Positions 31,331 through 40,071 of a stretch of DNA of 64,000 bases are shown piece by piece (the stretch's first letter is position 1; each line of letters opens with the position of its first letter). Source of the DNA: Aeromicrobium yanjiei (GTDB taxonomy: Bacteria; Actinomycetota; Actinomycetes; Propionibacteriales; Nocardioidaceae); assembly GCF_009649075.1 (NCBI RefSeq), contig NZ_CP045737.1, positions 1,736,001-1,800,000 of the forward strand, given 5' to 3'. Under the pieces are notes generated by a model. It was not told where the DNA came from. It ran no database searches and saw only the letters and a list, made by a program, of their open reading frames with translations. A program made the translations under genes and the position numbers.

Positions 31331-32295
31331 GCAGGTCGAGGCAGCAGGTCGTGCGGATGCTGGCACTCGTGCCCTACCTGCAGGGCAATGACGGCGTCCC
31401 GGTCAACGAGGTCGCGGCGGAGTTCGGCGTGACGCCCAAGGTGATCCGCGACGACCTGCGGCTGCTGATGTACACCGGCACGGGGGAGTATGCGGGCGAG
31501 CTGATCGACTTCGACCTCACCGCGCTGGAGCAGGACGGCATCGTGCACATCCGCGACGCGGAGTTCATGACCCGCCCCCTGCGCATCAGCGCTCGCGAGG
31601 GCATCGCCCTCATCGTCGCGTTGCGCACCCTGAGGGCGTCGGCCAGCGGGCCCGAGCTCTCGGTCATCGACAGCGCCCTGGCCAAGCTCGAGAGCGCGGT
31701 CGGCGACTCCGCCTCCGCGCCCGTCGACGTCCTGCTCGACGAGGTCGACCCGGTCATCCACGGGGAGATCGTCCACGCGCTCGCCTCGGGCAAGCGGCTG
31801 CAGATCACGTACGCCACTGCCACGAGCGATCAGCAGTCCGACCGTGAGGTCGACCCGCGCCGGCTGTTCACCGAGCAGGGGCGGCTCTACCTCGAGGCCT
31901 GGTGCCTCCGTGCCGAGGACCTGCGGTTCTTCCGCCTGGACCGCGTCATCGCCGCCCGGGCGACTGAGGTCGACGCGCAGGACCACGACGCGAAGGCCCG
32001 TGATCTCTCCGACGGCTTCTTCACGGTGGGCGAGCAGACCCCGTACGTCCTGGTCGATCTCCACCCACGCGCCCACTGGCTGACCGAGTACTACCAGGTC
32101 GACCTGTTGGAGGAGGGCCGGGACGGCGTCTGGCGGGCCAAGATCTACGGTGCGGACTGGGGATGGCTGCGCCGGCTCGTGCTCCGCAACGCCGGATCCG
32201 TGGCCGTCGTCGAGCCCGAGTCCCTTCGGGTGCGGGTGATCGAGGAAGCCCGCGTAGCCTTGCAGGCGTACGATGAAGTGGTCACGTCGAACTAG
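31327..32295 (+). CDS. pafC: WYL-domain transcriptional regulator PafC
   Basis: Partner of PafB, 322 residues. It opens with a winged-helix domain (QQVVRMLALVPYLQGNDGVPVNEVAAEFGV), followed by a WYL domain (about 155-225; KRLQITYATATSDQQSDREVDPRRLFTEQGRLYLEAWC) and a C-terminal WCX domain (about 235-318; LVDLHPRAHWLTEYYQVDLLEE). WYL domains bind single-stranded nucleic acid in related regulators, which is the proposed damage signal for PafBC. The ATG overlaps the pafB stop. tatA follows after 15 bases, so it may be read from the same transcript. Confidence 0.95.
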   Translation: MSRSRQQVVRMLALVPYLQGNDGVPVNEVAAEFGVTPKVIRDDLRLLMYTGTGEYAGELIDFDLTALEQDGIVHIRDAEFMTRPLRISAREGIALIVALRTLRASASGPELSVIDSALAKLESAVGDSASAPVDVLLDEVDPVIHGEIVHALASGKRLQITYATATSDQQSDREVDPRRLFTEQGRLYLEAWCLRAEDLRFFRLDRVIAARATEVDAQDHDAKARDLSDGFFTVGEQTPYVLVDLHPRAHWLTEYYQVDLLEEGRDGVWRAKIYGADWGWLRRLVLRNAGSVAVVEPESLRVRVIEEARVALQAYDEVVTSN

Positions 32296-32310
32296 AGGAA
32301 GGGAGCAATC

Positions 32311-32544
32311 ATGTTCCGAGGTGGAATCGGTGCTCCGGAGATCCTGATCATCCTGGGGATCGTCGTCCTGCTGTTCGGCGGCAGGAAGCTCCCCGAGCTG
32401 GCCCGCGGCTCGGGCAAGGCCCTGCGCATCTTCAAGACCGAGGTCTCGGCGCTGCACGACGATGACGACGACAAGCCCGCGAAGCCTGCGTCGCTCGAGA
32501 CCGTCGAGGCGTCCGAGGCGGACAAGAAGCGCGAACAGGCCTGA
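32311..32544 (+). CDS. tatA: Sec-independent translocase subunit TatA
   Basis: Pore-lining component of the twin-arginine pathway, which exports folded proteins. The 77-residue protein has a short N-terminal transmembrane helix (PEILIILGIVVLLFGGRKLPE), the conserved hinge glycine and FGGRKLPELARGSGKALR amphipathic helix, and a charged acidic/basic tail. A good GAAGGGAG ribosome-binding site lies just upstream. It is followed after three bases by tatC. No tatB is visible here; in actinobacteria it is usually elsewhere. Confidence 0.97.
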   Translation: MFRGGIGAPEILIILGIVVLLFGGRKLPELARGSGKALRIFKTEVSALHDDDDDKPAKPASLETVEASEADKKREQA

Positions 32545-32547
32545 CGC

Positions 32548-33372
32548 TTGGCGCTGAGGCGCGGCACGCCACCCCCGGCACCGGGCGGCACGATGCCGCT
32601 CATGGGACATCTGCGTGAGCTGCGGTCCCGGTTGGTGCGCGCGGTCCTGGCGATCGCCGTCGGCACGATCATCGCGCTGGTCTTCTACGACCCGGTGCTG
32701 GACTTCCTGACCCGACCCTACGAGTCGATCCAGCCGCTGCTGCTGGAGCGCGGGATCGACTCCGAGCTCGTCATCACGGGAGTCGGCGGCGCCCTGCAGT
32801 TCCAGCTGAAGATCTCGCTGGTCGTGGGCATCTTGCTGTCGAGCCCCGTGTGGCTGTGGCAGATCTGGGCCTTCGTCCTGCCCGCCCTGCACCGGCACGA
32901 GAAGCGGTGGGCCCTGCTGCTCACCGCCACCGGGGCACCGCTGTTCATCGCCGGAGCCGCGCTGGCGTACCTGATCCTGCCCAAGGCCATGGACGTGCTG
33001 ATCGGCTTCGTGCCCGACGGGGTGGGCAGCCTCATCACCGGAGCGGAGTACTTCAACTTCATCATCCGCATGCTGCTGGTCTTCGGCGTCGCCGCCGAGA
33101 TCCCCCTGGTGGTCGTGCTGCTCAACCGCATCGGCGCGGTGAGCGCGGCCCAGCTCGCGAGCGCGCGCCCGTGGATCGTGATCGGCATCTTCGTGTTCGC
33201 GGCGGTCGCGACCCCCACGACGGACCCGCTGACGATGCTGTTCCTTGCCGTGCCGATGACCGTGCTCTATCTGTTCTCGGAGATCATCGCGAAGCTCACC
33301 GACCGCAAGCGCCGCAAGATCGCCGCCCGGACCGAGCTCGCAGACGACGAGCTGTCCCCGCTCGACGACTGA
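32548..33372 (+). CDS. tatC: Sec-independent translocase subunit TatC
   Basis: Receptor for twin-arginine signal peptides, 274 residues with six transmembrane helices. The cytosolic N-terminus contains MPLMGHLRELRSRLVRAV, the hallmark HLxELRxR motif. The Glu-bearing helix and FNFIIRMLLVFGVAAEIPLVVVLL are also conserved. The start is uncertain: TTG at 32548 three bases after tatA, with AGG upstream, gives a 15-residue proline-rich extension; an ATG at 32593 would begin directly at MPLMGHLREL. The C-terminus is acidic (LADDELSPLDD). A repeat-rich 205-bp spacer follows. Confidence 0.95.
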   Translation: MALRRGTPPPAPGGTMPLMGHLRELRSRLVRAVLAIAVGTIIALVFYDPVLDFLTRPYESIQPLLLERGIDSELVITGVGGALQFQLKISLVVGILLSSPVWLWQIWAFVLPALHRHEKRWALLLTATGAPLFIAGAALAYLILPKAMDVLIGFVPDGVGSLITGAEYFNFIIRMLLVFGVAAEIPLVVVLLNRIGAVSAAQLASARPWIVIGIFVFAAVATPTTDPLTMLFLAVPMTVLYLFSEIIAKLTDRKRRKIAARTELADDELSPLDD

Positions 33373-33391
33373 GCCCGCCCGGCGCCGCCCG

Positions 33392-33517
33392 CCCAAGATT
33401 TGGCGGTTTCGGCCCCCCGTCCCCGCCCGAGAGGTGGATGCTCCACCGTCTCAGCCCGATGCGGGGGCCTGACGGTGGCGCACCCACCGCACCCAAGATG
33501 TGGCGGTTTCGGCCCCC
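33392..33517. repeat. Direct 26-bp repeats flanking the 58-bp element
   Basis: The 26-mer beginning CCCAAGATTTGGCGG occurs at 33392-33417 and again, with one mismatch, at 33492-33517. The copies are exactly 100 bp apart and enclose the 58-bp hairpin element between tatC and the helicase gene. The second copy follows the element after one base. Confidence 0.85.
33433..33490. repeat. 58-bp structured intergenic element, copy A
   Basis: Conserved ends (GGTGGATGCTCCACCGT and CGGTGGCGCACCCACCGC) surround a 23-nt centre. The outer hairpins GGTGGA/TCCACC and GGTGG/CCACC compete with a central stem CCACCGTC/GACGGTGG. The second copy is at 60411-60468; the centres differ but pairing is kept by paired changes. 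Confidence 0.8.
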
Positions 33518-33565
33518 GTGGTCCGGGCGGCCGTGCTGGGCGCCTGCGCGCCACCGCCTTCCACG

Positions 33566-33571
33566 TAGGCT
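33566..33571 (+). promoter_or_regulatory. -10 box of leaderless helicase promoter
   Basis: TAGGCT, six bases before the ATG at 33578. Confidence 0.62.
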
Positions 33572-33577
33572 GGGACC

Positions 33578-36319
33578 ATGAGCGAGCTTGGCGTGTCGTC
33601 CCCGGCCGAGCGGTACTCCCGATCGCGCGCCAGCCGGCAGTACCCACGCCTGGCCGAGTTCCGCGGCCTCTACGACTTCGCCCTCGACGGCTTCCAGGTC
33701 GAGGCCTGCAAGGTCGTCGAGGACGGGCACGGCGTGCTCGTCGCGGCGCCCACCGGATCGGGCAAGACGCTGGTGGGGGAGTTCGCGGTCCACCTCGCGA
33801 TCGCGACGGGCCGCAAATGCTTCTACACCACCCCCATCAAGGCCCTGTCCAACCAGAAGTTCGCCGATCTCGTGGATCGCTACGGCGCCGACAACGTCGG
33901 GCTGCTGACCGGCGACAACACGATCAACGGTGAGGCGCCCGTCGTCGTCATGACGACCGAGGTGCTGCGCAACATGCTCTACGCGGGCTCGCGCACTCTC
34001 GACACCCTCGGCTACGTCGTGATGGACGAGGTCCACTACCTGGCCGACCGCATGCGCGGGGCCGTCTGGGAAGAGGTCATCATCCACCTGCCCGAGTCGG
34101 TCTCGGTGATCTCGCTGTCCGCGACGGTCTCCAACGCCGAGGAGTTCGGCGACTGGCTGACCGAGGTGCGCGGCGACACCGTCACGATCGTCGAGGAGCG
34201 CCGCCCGATCCCGCTGCACCAGCACGTGATGGTGGGACGCAAGATGTTCCCGCTGTTCGAGCCGAGCCCGGACGACCGGGGCGTCGAGGTCAACAAGGCG
34301 CTGGAGCGGCTGGCCCGGGAGGACTGGCAGCTCTCGCGGATGATGAAGGGCCACAAGGGCAAGGGCGGCAAGCGGCCCCGCAGCCGCAACCGCACGCCCA
34401 GCCGGGTCGAGGTCGTGGAGCGGCTCGACGCCGAGGGCCTGCTGCCCGCGATCTGCTTCATCTTCAGCCGGGCCGGCTGCGCCGCCGCGGTGCAGCAGTG
34501 CCTCGACGCACGGCTCACGCTGACGACCCCCGACGAGCAGGCGCACATCGCGGCGTTCGTCGACACCGCGTGTGCGCACCTGCCCGAGAACGATCTGCAC
34601 GTCCTCGGCTACTACGAGTTCCGTGACGCGCTGGTCCGCGGCATCGCGGCCCACCACGCCGGGATGCTGCCGACGTTCAAGGAGTGCGTCGAGGACCTGT
34701 TCAGCGACGGCCTGGTCAAGATCATCTTCGCGACCGAGACGCTCGCACTCGGCATCAACATGCCCGCGCGCTCGGTAGTGATCGAGAAGCTCTCGAAGTG
34801 GAACGGCGAGACCCACGCCAACATCACGCCGGGGGAGTACACCCAGCTGACCGGCCGCGCCGGACGCCGCGGCATCGACGTCGAAGGTCACGGTGTGGTG
34901 CTGTGGCAGCACGGCCTGGACCCCAAGCAGGTCGCGGGCCTGGCCAGCACCCGGACGTACCCGCTCAACTCCTCGTTCCACCCGTCGTACAACATGGCGG
35001 TCAACCTCGTGGGCCAGGTCGGGCGCACCGTGGCCAGGGAGCTGCTCGAGCAGTCGTTCGCGCAGTTCCAGGCCGATCGTGCGGTCGTCGGGCTCGCGCG
35101 GCAGATCCGCAAGGCCGACGACGCCCTCGACGGCTACCGCGAGAAGGTCGTCTGCGATCGAGGCGACTTCATGGAGTACGCCTCGTTGCGCCGCGAGCTG
35201 AGCGACATCGAGGCCTCCGGCTCGAAGGCGCGCCGCCAGGCCGAGCGCGAGGAGATCATCGCCTCGTTGGTCAAGCTGCGTCCCGGCGACGTCATCCACG
35301 TGCCGGTCGGCAAGTTCGCCGGCCTGGCCGTCGTGCTGGATCCCGGACGCGTCACCGACCACGAGGGTCCGCGACCGATGGTGCTGACGGCCAACCGCCA
35401 CGCCCGGCGCCTCGCGATGATCGACTTCCCGGCGCCGGTCCAGCCCCTGACCACGATGCGCATCCCCAAGTCGTTCAACCCGCGCAACCCCCAGGCCCGC
35501 CGCGACCTCGCGTCGGCCCTGCGCAGCCGCGCCGACGCGGCCTCGTTCCACCGCGACAAGCCCTACCGCGACCAGCCGGGGCGCGAGGACCCGCGCATCG
35601 CGGCGATCCGGCAGAAGCTGCGTGAGCACCCCTGCCACGAGTGCCCGGACCGCGAGTCCCACGCCCGCTGGGCCGAGCGCTACCTCAAGCTCGAGCGCGA
35701 CACCAAGAACCAGCGGGGACGCATCGAGCAGCGCACCAACACCGTCGCCCGCCAGTTCGACCGGGTGTGCGAGGTGCTGGACGTGCTCGGCTACCTCGAC
35801 GGCGACGTGGTGACGCCGGACGGGCTGCGTCTCAAGCGTCTCTACAGCGATCTGGACCTGCTGGTCAGCGAGTGCCTGCGTCAGGGCACCTGGGACGGTC
35901 TCGACGCGGCCGAGCTGGCAGCGGTCGTGAGCGGGCTGACGTACACGTCGCGGCTCGCCGACGACCTGCCCGCGCCTCGCTATCCGACCCGCAACGTGCG
36001 CGAGGCCGCCGAGACGATGGCACACCTGTGCGCGGACCTGCAGCAGCTCGAGCGCGAGCACCGCGTCAAGTTCTTGCGGTCGCCGGACTTCGGCTTCTCC
36101 CAGGCCGTGTGGTCGTGGTGCAAGGACGCGACCCTCGACGACGTCCTGGGCGACATGGACCTGGCCGCGGGCGACTTCGTCCGCGCGATGAAGCAGCTCA
36201 TCGACGTGGTGGCGCAGATCGCCGACGCCGCGGGGCCGGGGCCGTTGCGCACGACCGCGCGCGAGGCTCTCGACCTGCTTCGCCACGGCGTCGTCAGCTA
36301 CACCAGCATCACTGCCTGA
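33578..36319 (+). CDS. helY: DEAD/DEAH-box superfamily II RNA helicase, HelY/Mtr4-like
   Basis: A 913-residue ATP-dependent helicase of the Ski2/Mtr4 type, the counterpart of mycobacterial HelY (Rv2092c by memory). RecA domain 1 has FQVEACKVVEDGHGVLVAAPTGSGKT (Q motif and Walker A near residue 65) and VVMDEVHYLADRMRG (DEVH box). Domain 2 has YTQLTGRAGRRGIDVEGHG (motif VI with arginine fingers). A long C-terminal half carries the KOW-like/arch segment (LRPGDVIHVPVGKFAGLAVVLDPGR) and the DSHCT helical domain (SDLDLLVSECLRQGTWDGLDAAELAAVVSGL). It probably acts in RNA turnover or quality control. Convergent with the exonuclease gene, three bases apart. Confidence 0.95.
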   Translation: MSELGVSSPAERYSRSRASRQYPRLAEFRGLYDFALDGFQVEACKVVEDGHGVLVAAPTGSGKTLVGEFAVHLAIATGRKCFYTTPIKALSNQKFADLVDRYGADNVGLLTGDNTINGEAPVVVMTTEVLRNMLYAGSRTLDTLGYVVMDEVHYLADRMRGAVWEEVIIHLPESVSVISLSATVSNAEEFGDWLTEVRGDTVTIVEERRPIPLHQHVMVGRKMFPLFEPSPDDRGVEVNKALERLAREDWQLSRMMKGHKGKGGKRPRSRNRTPSRVEVVERLDAEGLLPAICFIFSRAGCAAAVQQCLDARLTLTTPDEQAHIAAFVDTACAHLPENDLHVLGYYEFRDALVRGIAAHHAGMLPTFKECVEDLFSDGLVKIIFATETLALGINMPARSVVIEKLSKWNGETHANITPGEYTQLTGRAGRRGIDVEGHGVVLWQHGLDPKQVAGLASTRTYPLNSSFHPSYNMAVNLVGQVGRTVARELLEQSFAQFQADRAVVGLARQIRKADDALDGYREKVVCDRGDFMEYASLRRELSDIEASGSKARRQAEREEIIASLVKLRPGDVIHVPVGKFAGLAVVLDPGRVTDHEGPRPMVLTANRHARRLAMIDFPAPVQPLTTMRIPKSFNPRNPQARRDLASALRSRADAASFHRDKPYRDQPGREDPRIAAIRQKLREHPCHECPDRESHARWAERYLKLERDTKNQRGRIEQRTNTVARQFDRVCEVLDVLGYLDGDVVTPDGLRLKRLYSDLDLLVSECLRQGTWDGLDAAELAAVVSGLTYTSRLADDLPAPRYPTRNVREAAETMAHLCADLQQLEREHRVKFLRSPDFGFSQAVWSWCKDATLDDVLGDMDLAAGDFVRAMKQLIDVVAQIADAAGPGPLRTTAREALDLLRHGVVSYTSITA

Positions 36320-36322
36320 CCG

Positions 36323-37231
36323 TCACGCCCGGCGGGAGCGGGCGGCCAGGGCGCGCTCGGTGACGCCGCCGAGCCCCCAGGTCTCGCCGAACGCCGTGAA
36401 GGCGTCCTCGTCCGCCGATACGTCCAGGTCGGGCAGCTCACAGACGTCGCGGCGCACCGTGACGACCTCGCGGGCCGCCGTGATGTAGTCGACCGAGTCG
36501 CGCAGCGACTGGCGCACGCGCGGCTTGATCGAGGACCAGGTGTCGTCGGCCGCAGCGAGGATGCCGTCGAGGTCGCCGAACTCGGCGAGCAGCGTGGCCG
36601 CGGTCTTGTCGCCGATGCCGGCCACGCCCGGCAGGCCGTCCGACGGGTCGCCGCGCATGACCGCGAAGTCGACGTAGTCGGAGGCATCGATGCCGTACTT
36701 GCTGCGCAGCCACGCATTGTCGACGACGTCGTGCTTCGAGACGCCCTTCGCGACGTAGAGGACGCGGATGTCACGGTCGTCGTCGACGAGCTGGAACAGG
36801 TCGCGGTCGCCGGTCACGATGTCGACCGGGCCGTCCCAGGCCTCGGCGAGGGTGCCGATGACGTCGTCCGCCTCGTAGTCCGCGGCGCCGACCACGGGAA
36901 TGCCCAGGAGGCCGAAGGCCTCGGCGATGAGCGGGACCTGCGGACCGAGCAGGCCGTCGGTGGTGTCGGCCTCGCCGCCGTCCTCGTCGAGCCGTTGCGT
37001 CTTGTACGTCTCGAGGAGCTCGACCCGCCAGTTCGGCCGCCAGTCGTCGTCCCAGCACGCCACCACGGCCTCGGGCTCGTACTGGGTGGTCAGGGTCGAG
37101 GTGAAGTCGAGGATGCCCCGCAGCGCGTTGACGACCGTGCCGTCGGGCGCCGTGAGGGTCTTGGGGATGCCGAAGAACGCCCGGAAGTACAGGCTGGCGC
37201 TGTCGAGGAGGAGAAGTCGACCGTGGGACAT
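36323..37231 (-). CDS. 5'-3' exonuclease (FEN-like, stand-alone)
   Basis: A 302-residue homologue of the 5' nuclease domain of DNA polymerase I, without a polymerase part. The PIN-like nuclease core has LLLLDSASLYFRAFFGIP (metal-binding Asp near residue 10), EADDVIGTLAE and VDIVTGDRDLFQLVDD with the conserved acidic cluster, followed by FAVMRGDPSDGLPGVAGIGDKTAATLLAEFG, the helix-3-turn-helix that holds the duplex. It probably removes RNA primers or flaps. The ATG lies seven bases after TAGAGT. Mycobacteria have the same stand-alone gene beside helY and pepE. Confidence 0.94.
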   Translation of the reverse strand: MSHGRLLLLDSASLYFRAFFGIPKTLTAPDGTVVNALRGILDFTSTLTTQYEPEAVVACWDDDWRPNWRVELLETYKTQRLDEDGGEADTTDGLLGPQVPLIAEAFGLLGIPVVGAADYEADDVIGTLAEAWDGPVDIVTGDRDLFQLVDDDRDIRVLYVAKGVSKHDVVDNAWLRSKYGIDASDYVDFAVMRGDPSDGLPGVAGIGDKTAATLLAEFGDLDGILAAADDTWSSIKPRVRQSLRDSVDYITAAREVVTVRRDVCELPDLDVSADEDAFTAFGETWGLGGVTERALAARSRRA

Positions 37232-37238
37232 GTCCCGA

Positions 37239-37244
37239 ACTCTA
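37239..37244 (-). promoter_or_regulatory. -10 box of leaderless exonuclease promoter
   Basis: TAGAGT on the minus strand, seven bases before the ATG at 37231. Confidence 0.58.
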
Positions 37245-37290
37245 GGCTCTACGAGCCCGGGACGTGTCCCACGGTCTCCTCATGTCCTGA

Positions 37291-38853
37291 TCAGCGCGTC
37301 AGCGCGTGACCCGGGCTGCGGTCGCCGGCGCGCTTCATGGCCGCGAGCTTCTTGCCCGAGACCTTCGCACGTCGCTGATCGCCGTAGAGGCCCTTCTTGG
37401 ACAGCGCCAGCACGCCGACCGAGTGAGCCGCCGCGTCACCGAGCTGGTCGATGGCCCGGGTGCTCACGTTGGTGATGTCGTCGCACGTCTGGTGGTAGCA
37501 GACGTCGTACGCGACACCGGCCGTCCCGCCGAACAGCTTGGCCTCGGCCGGCGTCTTGACGCCCTCCGCACCGCTGAACAGCCCGCCCGCCGGAATGCCG
37601 GCCTCGATGAACGGCCCGTAGTCGGACCGGCCGTCGAACGACGTGGGCGCCGACGCGAGCTTGCGCTTGGCGAAGTAGCGGGTGAACACCTTCTCGATCT
37701 CTGCCGAGCCGGCAGGCCCCGCATTGCCGTCCGACGAGCCGTCGCCGTCGTAGACGAACCGGGCGAAGTTGGGCGAGCCGATCATGTCGAAGTTGAGGTT
37801 CGCGTAGATCTTGCCCCGCTGGGTGTCGGTCAGGCTGTCGACGTAGTGGTACGCGCCGAGCAGACCCTTCTCCTCAGCACCCCAGAAGGCGAACCGCACG
37901 GGGCGCTGCGCCTTCTTGGCCGTGCGCGTCTTGGTGTACTGCTTCGCGATCTCCAGCACCGCGGCCGTGCCCGTGCCGTTGTCGTTGATGCCGGGCCCCT
38001 CCGCGACGCTGTCGAGGTGTGCCCCGACCACGACGACCTGGTCCTGGTTCTTGGTCTTGCGCGGCAGGTCGGCGATGACGTTGGTCGTCCTGCGGTTGAG
38101 GTCGACCTCCGTGCTGGCGAAGACCCGCACCGTGGCGCCCGGCTGCTGGCTGAGCGCGACCCCGTCCTCGTACGAGACGCCGACGACGGGGATGCCGACG
38201 GGGGTGCCGAGGGTGCCGGTGAGCAGCTCCTGGCGTCCCTCCTGCCCCTCGTTGAAGATGATCACCGCGTCATAGCCCGCAGCCTGCGCATTGGCGGCCT
38301 TGACGCCGAAGTCGCACGCCCCGCGCTGGATCAGCGCGACGGACGGTGCGGAGCCCGGCGCCGGGAAGTCACCCGGCGTGCAGCCGGACGTCGTCGACCC
38401 CGGCCCGCCGGTCGGGGGGATCACGAGCTTGATCGGGGTCACTGCGCCGGTCACGTCTCCGGAGCCGGAGTAGTCGAACGCCGCGGTCTCGATGTCCCTC
38501 GCGGTCGGGGTGACCTGCTGCAGCTCGGCGGGCGCGAGATCGCGGCTGAACGCGAACGTGAAGGTCTGCTTCTTCACCTTGTAGCCGGCCTTCTTCAGCT
38601 GCGAGGCGACGTACGCGGCCGAGGCGTCGTAGCCGGGCAGGCCCGACGCGCGGTTGCCGTCGTTGCGGTTCGCGATGACCTGCAGCTGGCGCAGCGTCTT
38701 GAGCTGACCGTTGACGGTCACGCCCCTCGTGAGCTTGCTGGTGTCGATCGGCTTGGCCTTGGACTGGTGCTTGTTTCCCGCGTCCGCGGGTGCGGCCACG
38801 AAGAGGCTGCCGGTCAGGATGACGGCAGCGGTGGAATACAGCGCTCGGCGCAT
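37291..38853 (-). CDS. Secreted M28 family aminopeptidase with PA domain
   Basis: A 520-residue exported zinc aminopeptidase. The signal peptide is MRRALYSTAAVILTGSLFVAAPADAG, cleaved near ADA. A protease-associated domain (about 150-255; VALIQRGACDFGVKAANAQAAG) interrupts the catalytic domain. M28 residues are His in VVVGAHLDSV, Asp in GINDNGTGTAAVLE, the catalytic EE in WGAEEKGLLGAYHYV, Asp in NFDMIGSPN and His in CYHQTCDD. It resembles Streptomyces/Vibrio leucine aminopeptidases. A GGGGGG tract six bases upstream of the ATG may serve as ribosome-binding site. A palindrome (38873-38889) is about 20 bp upstream of the start. Likely role: use of extracellular peptides. Confidence 0.95.
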   Translation of the reverse strand: MRRALYSTAAVILTGSLFVAAPADAGNKHQSKAKPIDTSKLTRGVTVNGQLKTLRQLQVIANRNDGNRASGLPGYDASAAYVASQLKKAGYKVKKQTFTFAFSRDLAPAELQQVTPTARDIETAAFDYSGSGDVTGAVTPIKLVIPPTGGPGSTTSGCTPGDFPAPGSAPSVALIQRGACDFGVKAANAQAAGYDAVIIFNEGQEGRQELLTGTLGTPVGIPVVGVSYEDGVALSQQPGATVRVFASTEVDLNRRTTNVIADLPRKTKNQDQVVVVGAHLDSVAEGPGINDNGTGTAAVLEIAKQYTKTRTAKKAQRPVRFAFWGAEEKGLLGAYHYVDSLTDTQRGKIYANLNFDMIGSPNFARFVYDGDGSSDGNAGPAGSAEIEKVFTRYFAKRKLASAPTSFDGRSDYGPFIEAGIPAGGLFSGAEGVKTPAEAKLFGGTAGVAYDVCYHQTCDDITNVSTRAIDQLGDAAAHSVGVLALSKKGLYGDQRRAKVSGKKLAAMKRAGDRSPGHALTR

Positions 38854-38872
38854 GTGATGCCCCCCAATTGGT

Positions 38873-38889
38873 TGATGTGTTCCACATCA
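38873..38889. promoter_or_regulatory. Palindromic operator candidate upstream of the M28 peptidase
   Basis: TGATGTGTTCCACATCA is a perfect 7-bp inverted repeat around TTC in the 138-bp divergent gap between the M28 and M24 peptidase genes. It is closer to the M28 start, where a repressor could block transcription. No matching regulator is identified. Confidence 0.55.
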
Positions 38890-38979
38890 CACTAAGTGGG
38901 GAGCCGGGCGATGAACACCCCTGCGCCGCAGCAGATCGGGTGCGCCGCCCGCAGGCGGATCGGCCCATGACCTCACCGG

Positions 38980-38985
38980 TATCGT
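38980..38985 (+). promoter_or_regulatory. -10 box of leaderless M24 peptidase promoter
   Basis: TATCGT, six bases before the GTG at 38992. Confidence 0.6.
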
Positions 38986-38991
38986 CGTGGT

Positions 38992-40071
38992 GTGAACACG
39001 TGGCGCAAGGCTCAGGAACTGGCAGCTCAACAGGGGATCGACGCCCTGCTCGTGACCCCTGGAGCGGACCTCCGCTACCTGACGGGCTACGTCGCGTTGC
39101 CGCTCGAGCGACTGACCTGCCTCGTGCTGCCCTCCCAGGGGGAGCCGACCCTGGTCGTGCCCCACCTGGAGCGGCAGGCCGCGATCGCGTCGGGCGTCGA
39201 CACCGCGATCGCGTCGTGGCAGGAGACCGAGGACCCGTACGAGCTGGTCGCCCGGCTCGTCGGAGACGTGGCCACGGTCGGCGTGGACGACCACATGTGG
39301 GCCTCGCGGGTGTTCGCGCTGCAGGCCGCGATGCCCACCGCGCGCCAGGTCCTGGCCGGACCGCTCGTGCAGCAGCTGCGGATCCGCAAGGACGACACCG
39401 AGATCGCCGCGCTGCGTGACGCGGGTGCCGCGATCGACCGCGTGCACGAGCGGGTGGGCGAGTGGCTGCGTCCCGGTCGCACCGAGCGCGAGGTGGGAGC
39501 CGACATCGCCCGCGCGATCATCGACGAGGGCCACGAGACGGTCGACTTCGTGATCGTGGGATCCGGGCCCAACGGGGCGTCCCCCCACCACGAGGTGTCC
39601 GATCGGGTCATCGAGACGGGGGATCCCGTCGTGGTCGACATCGGCGGCACGATGCCGTCGGGCTACTGCTCGGACTCGACCCGCAACTACCTGGCCGGCG
39701 GCACCGCCCCCGCGGCCTACCGCGAGGCGTACGCCGTGCTCGAGGCCGCGCAGAGGGCGCAGCTCGAGCACGCCCGCCCCGGTGTGACGGCCGAGTCGGT
39801 CGACGCGATCGGCCGGCAGATCATCGCCGACGCAGGCTACGGAGAGCTGTTCATCCACCGCACAGGGCACGGCATCGGCCAGGAGACCCACGAGGAGCCG
39901 TACATCGTCGAGGGCAACGACCTGGTCCTCGAGGAGGGCATGGCATTCTCGATCGAGCCGGGCATCTACTTCGACGGACAGTTCGGCGCCCGCATCGAGG
40001 ACATCGTGGTGTGCACGGCCGACGGCCTCGAGGTGCTCAACAACACGCCCCGCGGGCTCGTCGCCCTGTGA
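38992..40071 (+). CDS. pepE: M24 family Xaa-Pro aminopeptidase/dipeptidase
   Basis: Cytosolic pita-bread-fold metallopeptidase releasing N-terminal residues before proline, 359 residues; the mycobacterial equivalent next to helY is named pepE. The N-terminal creatinase-like domain spans about residues 1-125. The dinuclear metal ligands are Asp in VVVDIGGTMPSGYCSDSTRN (two Asp), His in RTGHGIGQETHEEPY, Glu in FSIEPGIYF and Glu in GARIEDIVV. The GTG start follows a TATCGT box by six bases. The stop overlaps the lnt start (GTGA), so it may be the first gene of a pepE-lnt-dpm unit. Confidence 0.93.
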   Translation: MNTWRKAQELAAQQGIDALLVTPGADLRYLTGYVALPLERLTCLVLPSQGEPTLVVPHLERQAAIASGVDTAIASWQETEDPYELVARLVGDVATVGVDDHMWASRVFALQAAMPTARQVLAGPLVQQLRIRKDDTEIAALRDAGAAIDRVHERVGEWLRPGRTEREVGADIARAIIDEGHETVDFVIVGSGPNGASPHHEVSDRVIETGDPVVVDIGGTMPSGYCSDSTRNYLAGGTAPAAYREAYAVLEAAQRAQLEHARPGVTAESVDAIGRQIIADAGYGELFIHRTGHGIGQETHEEPYIVEGNDLVLEEGMAFSIEPGIYFDGQFGARIEDIVVCTADGLEVLNNTPRGLVAL

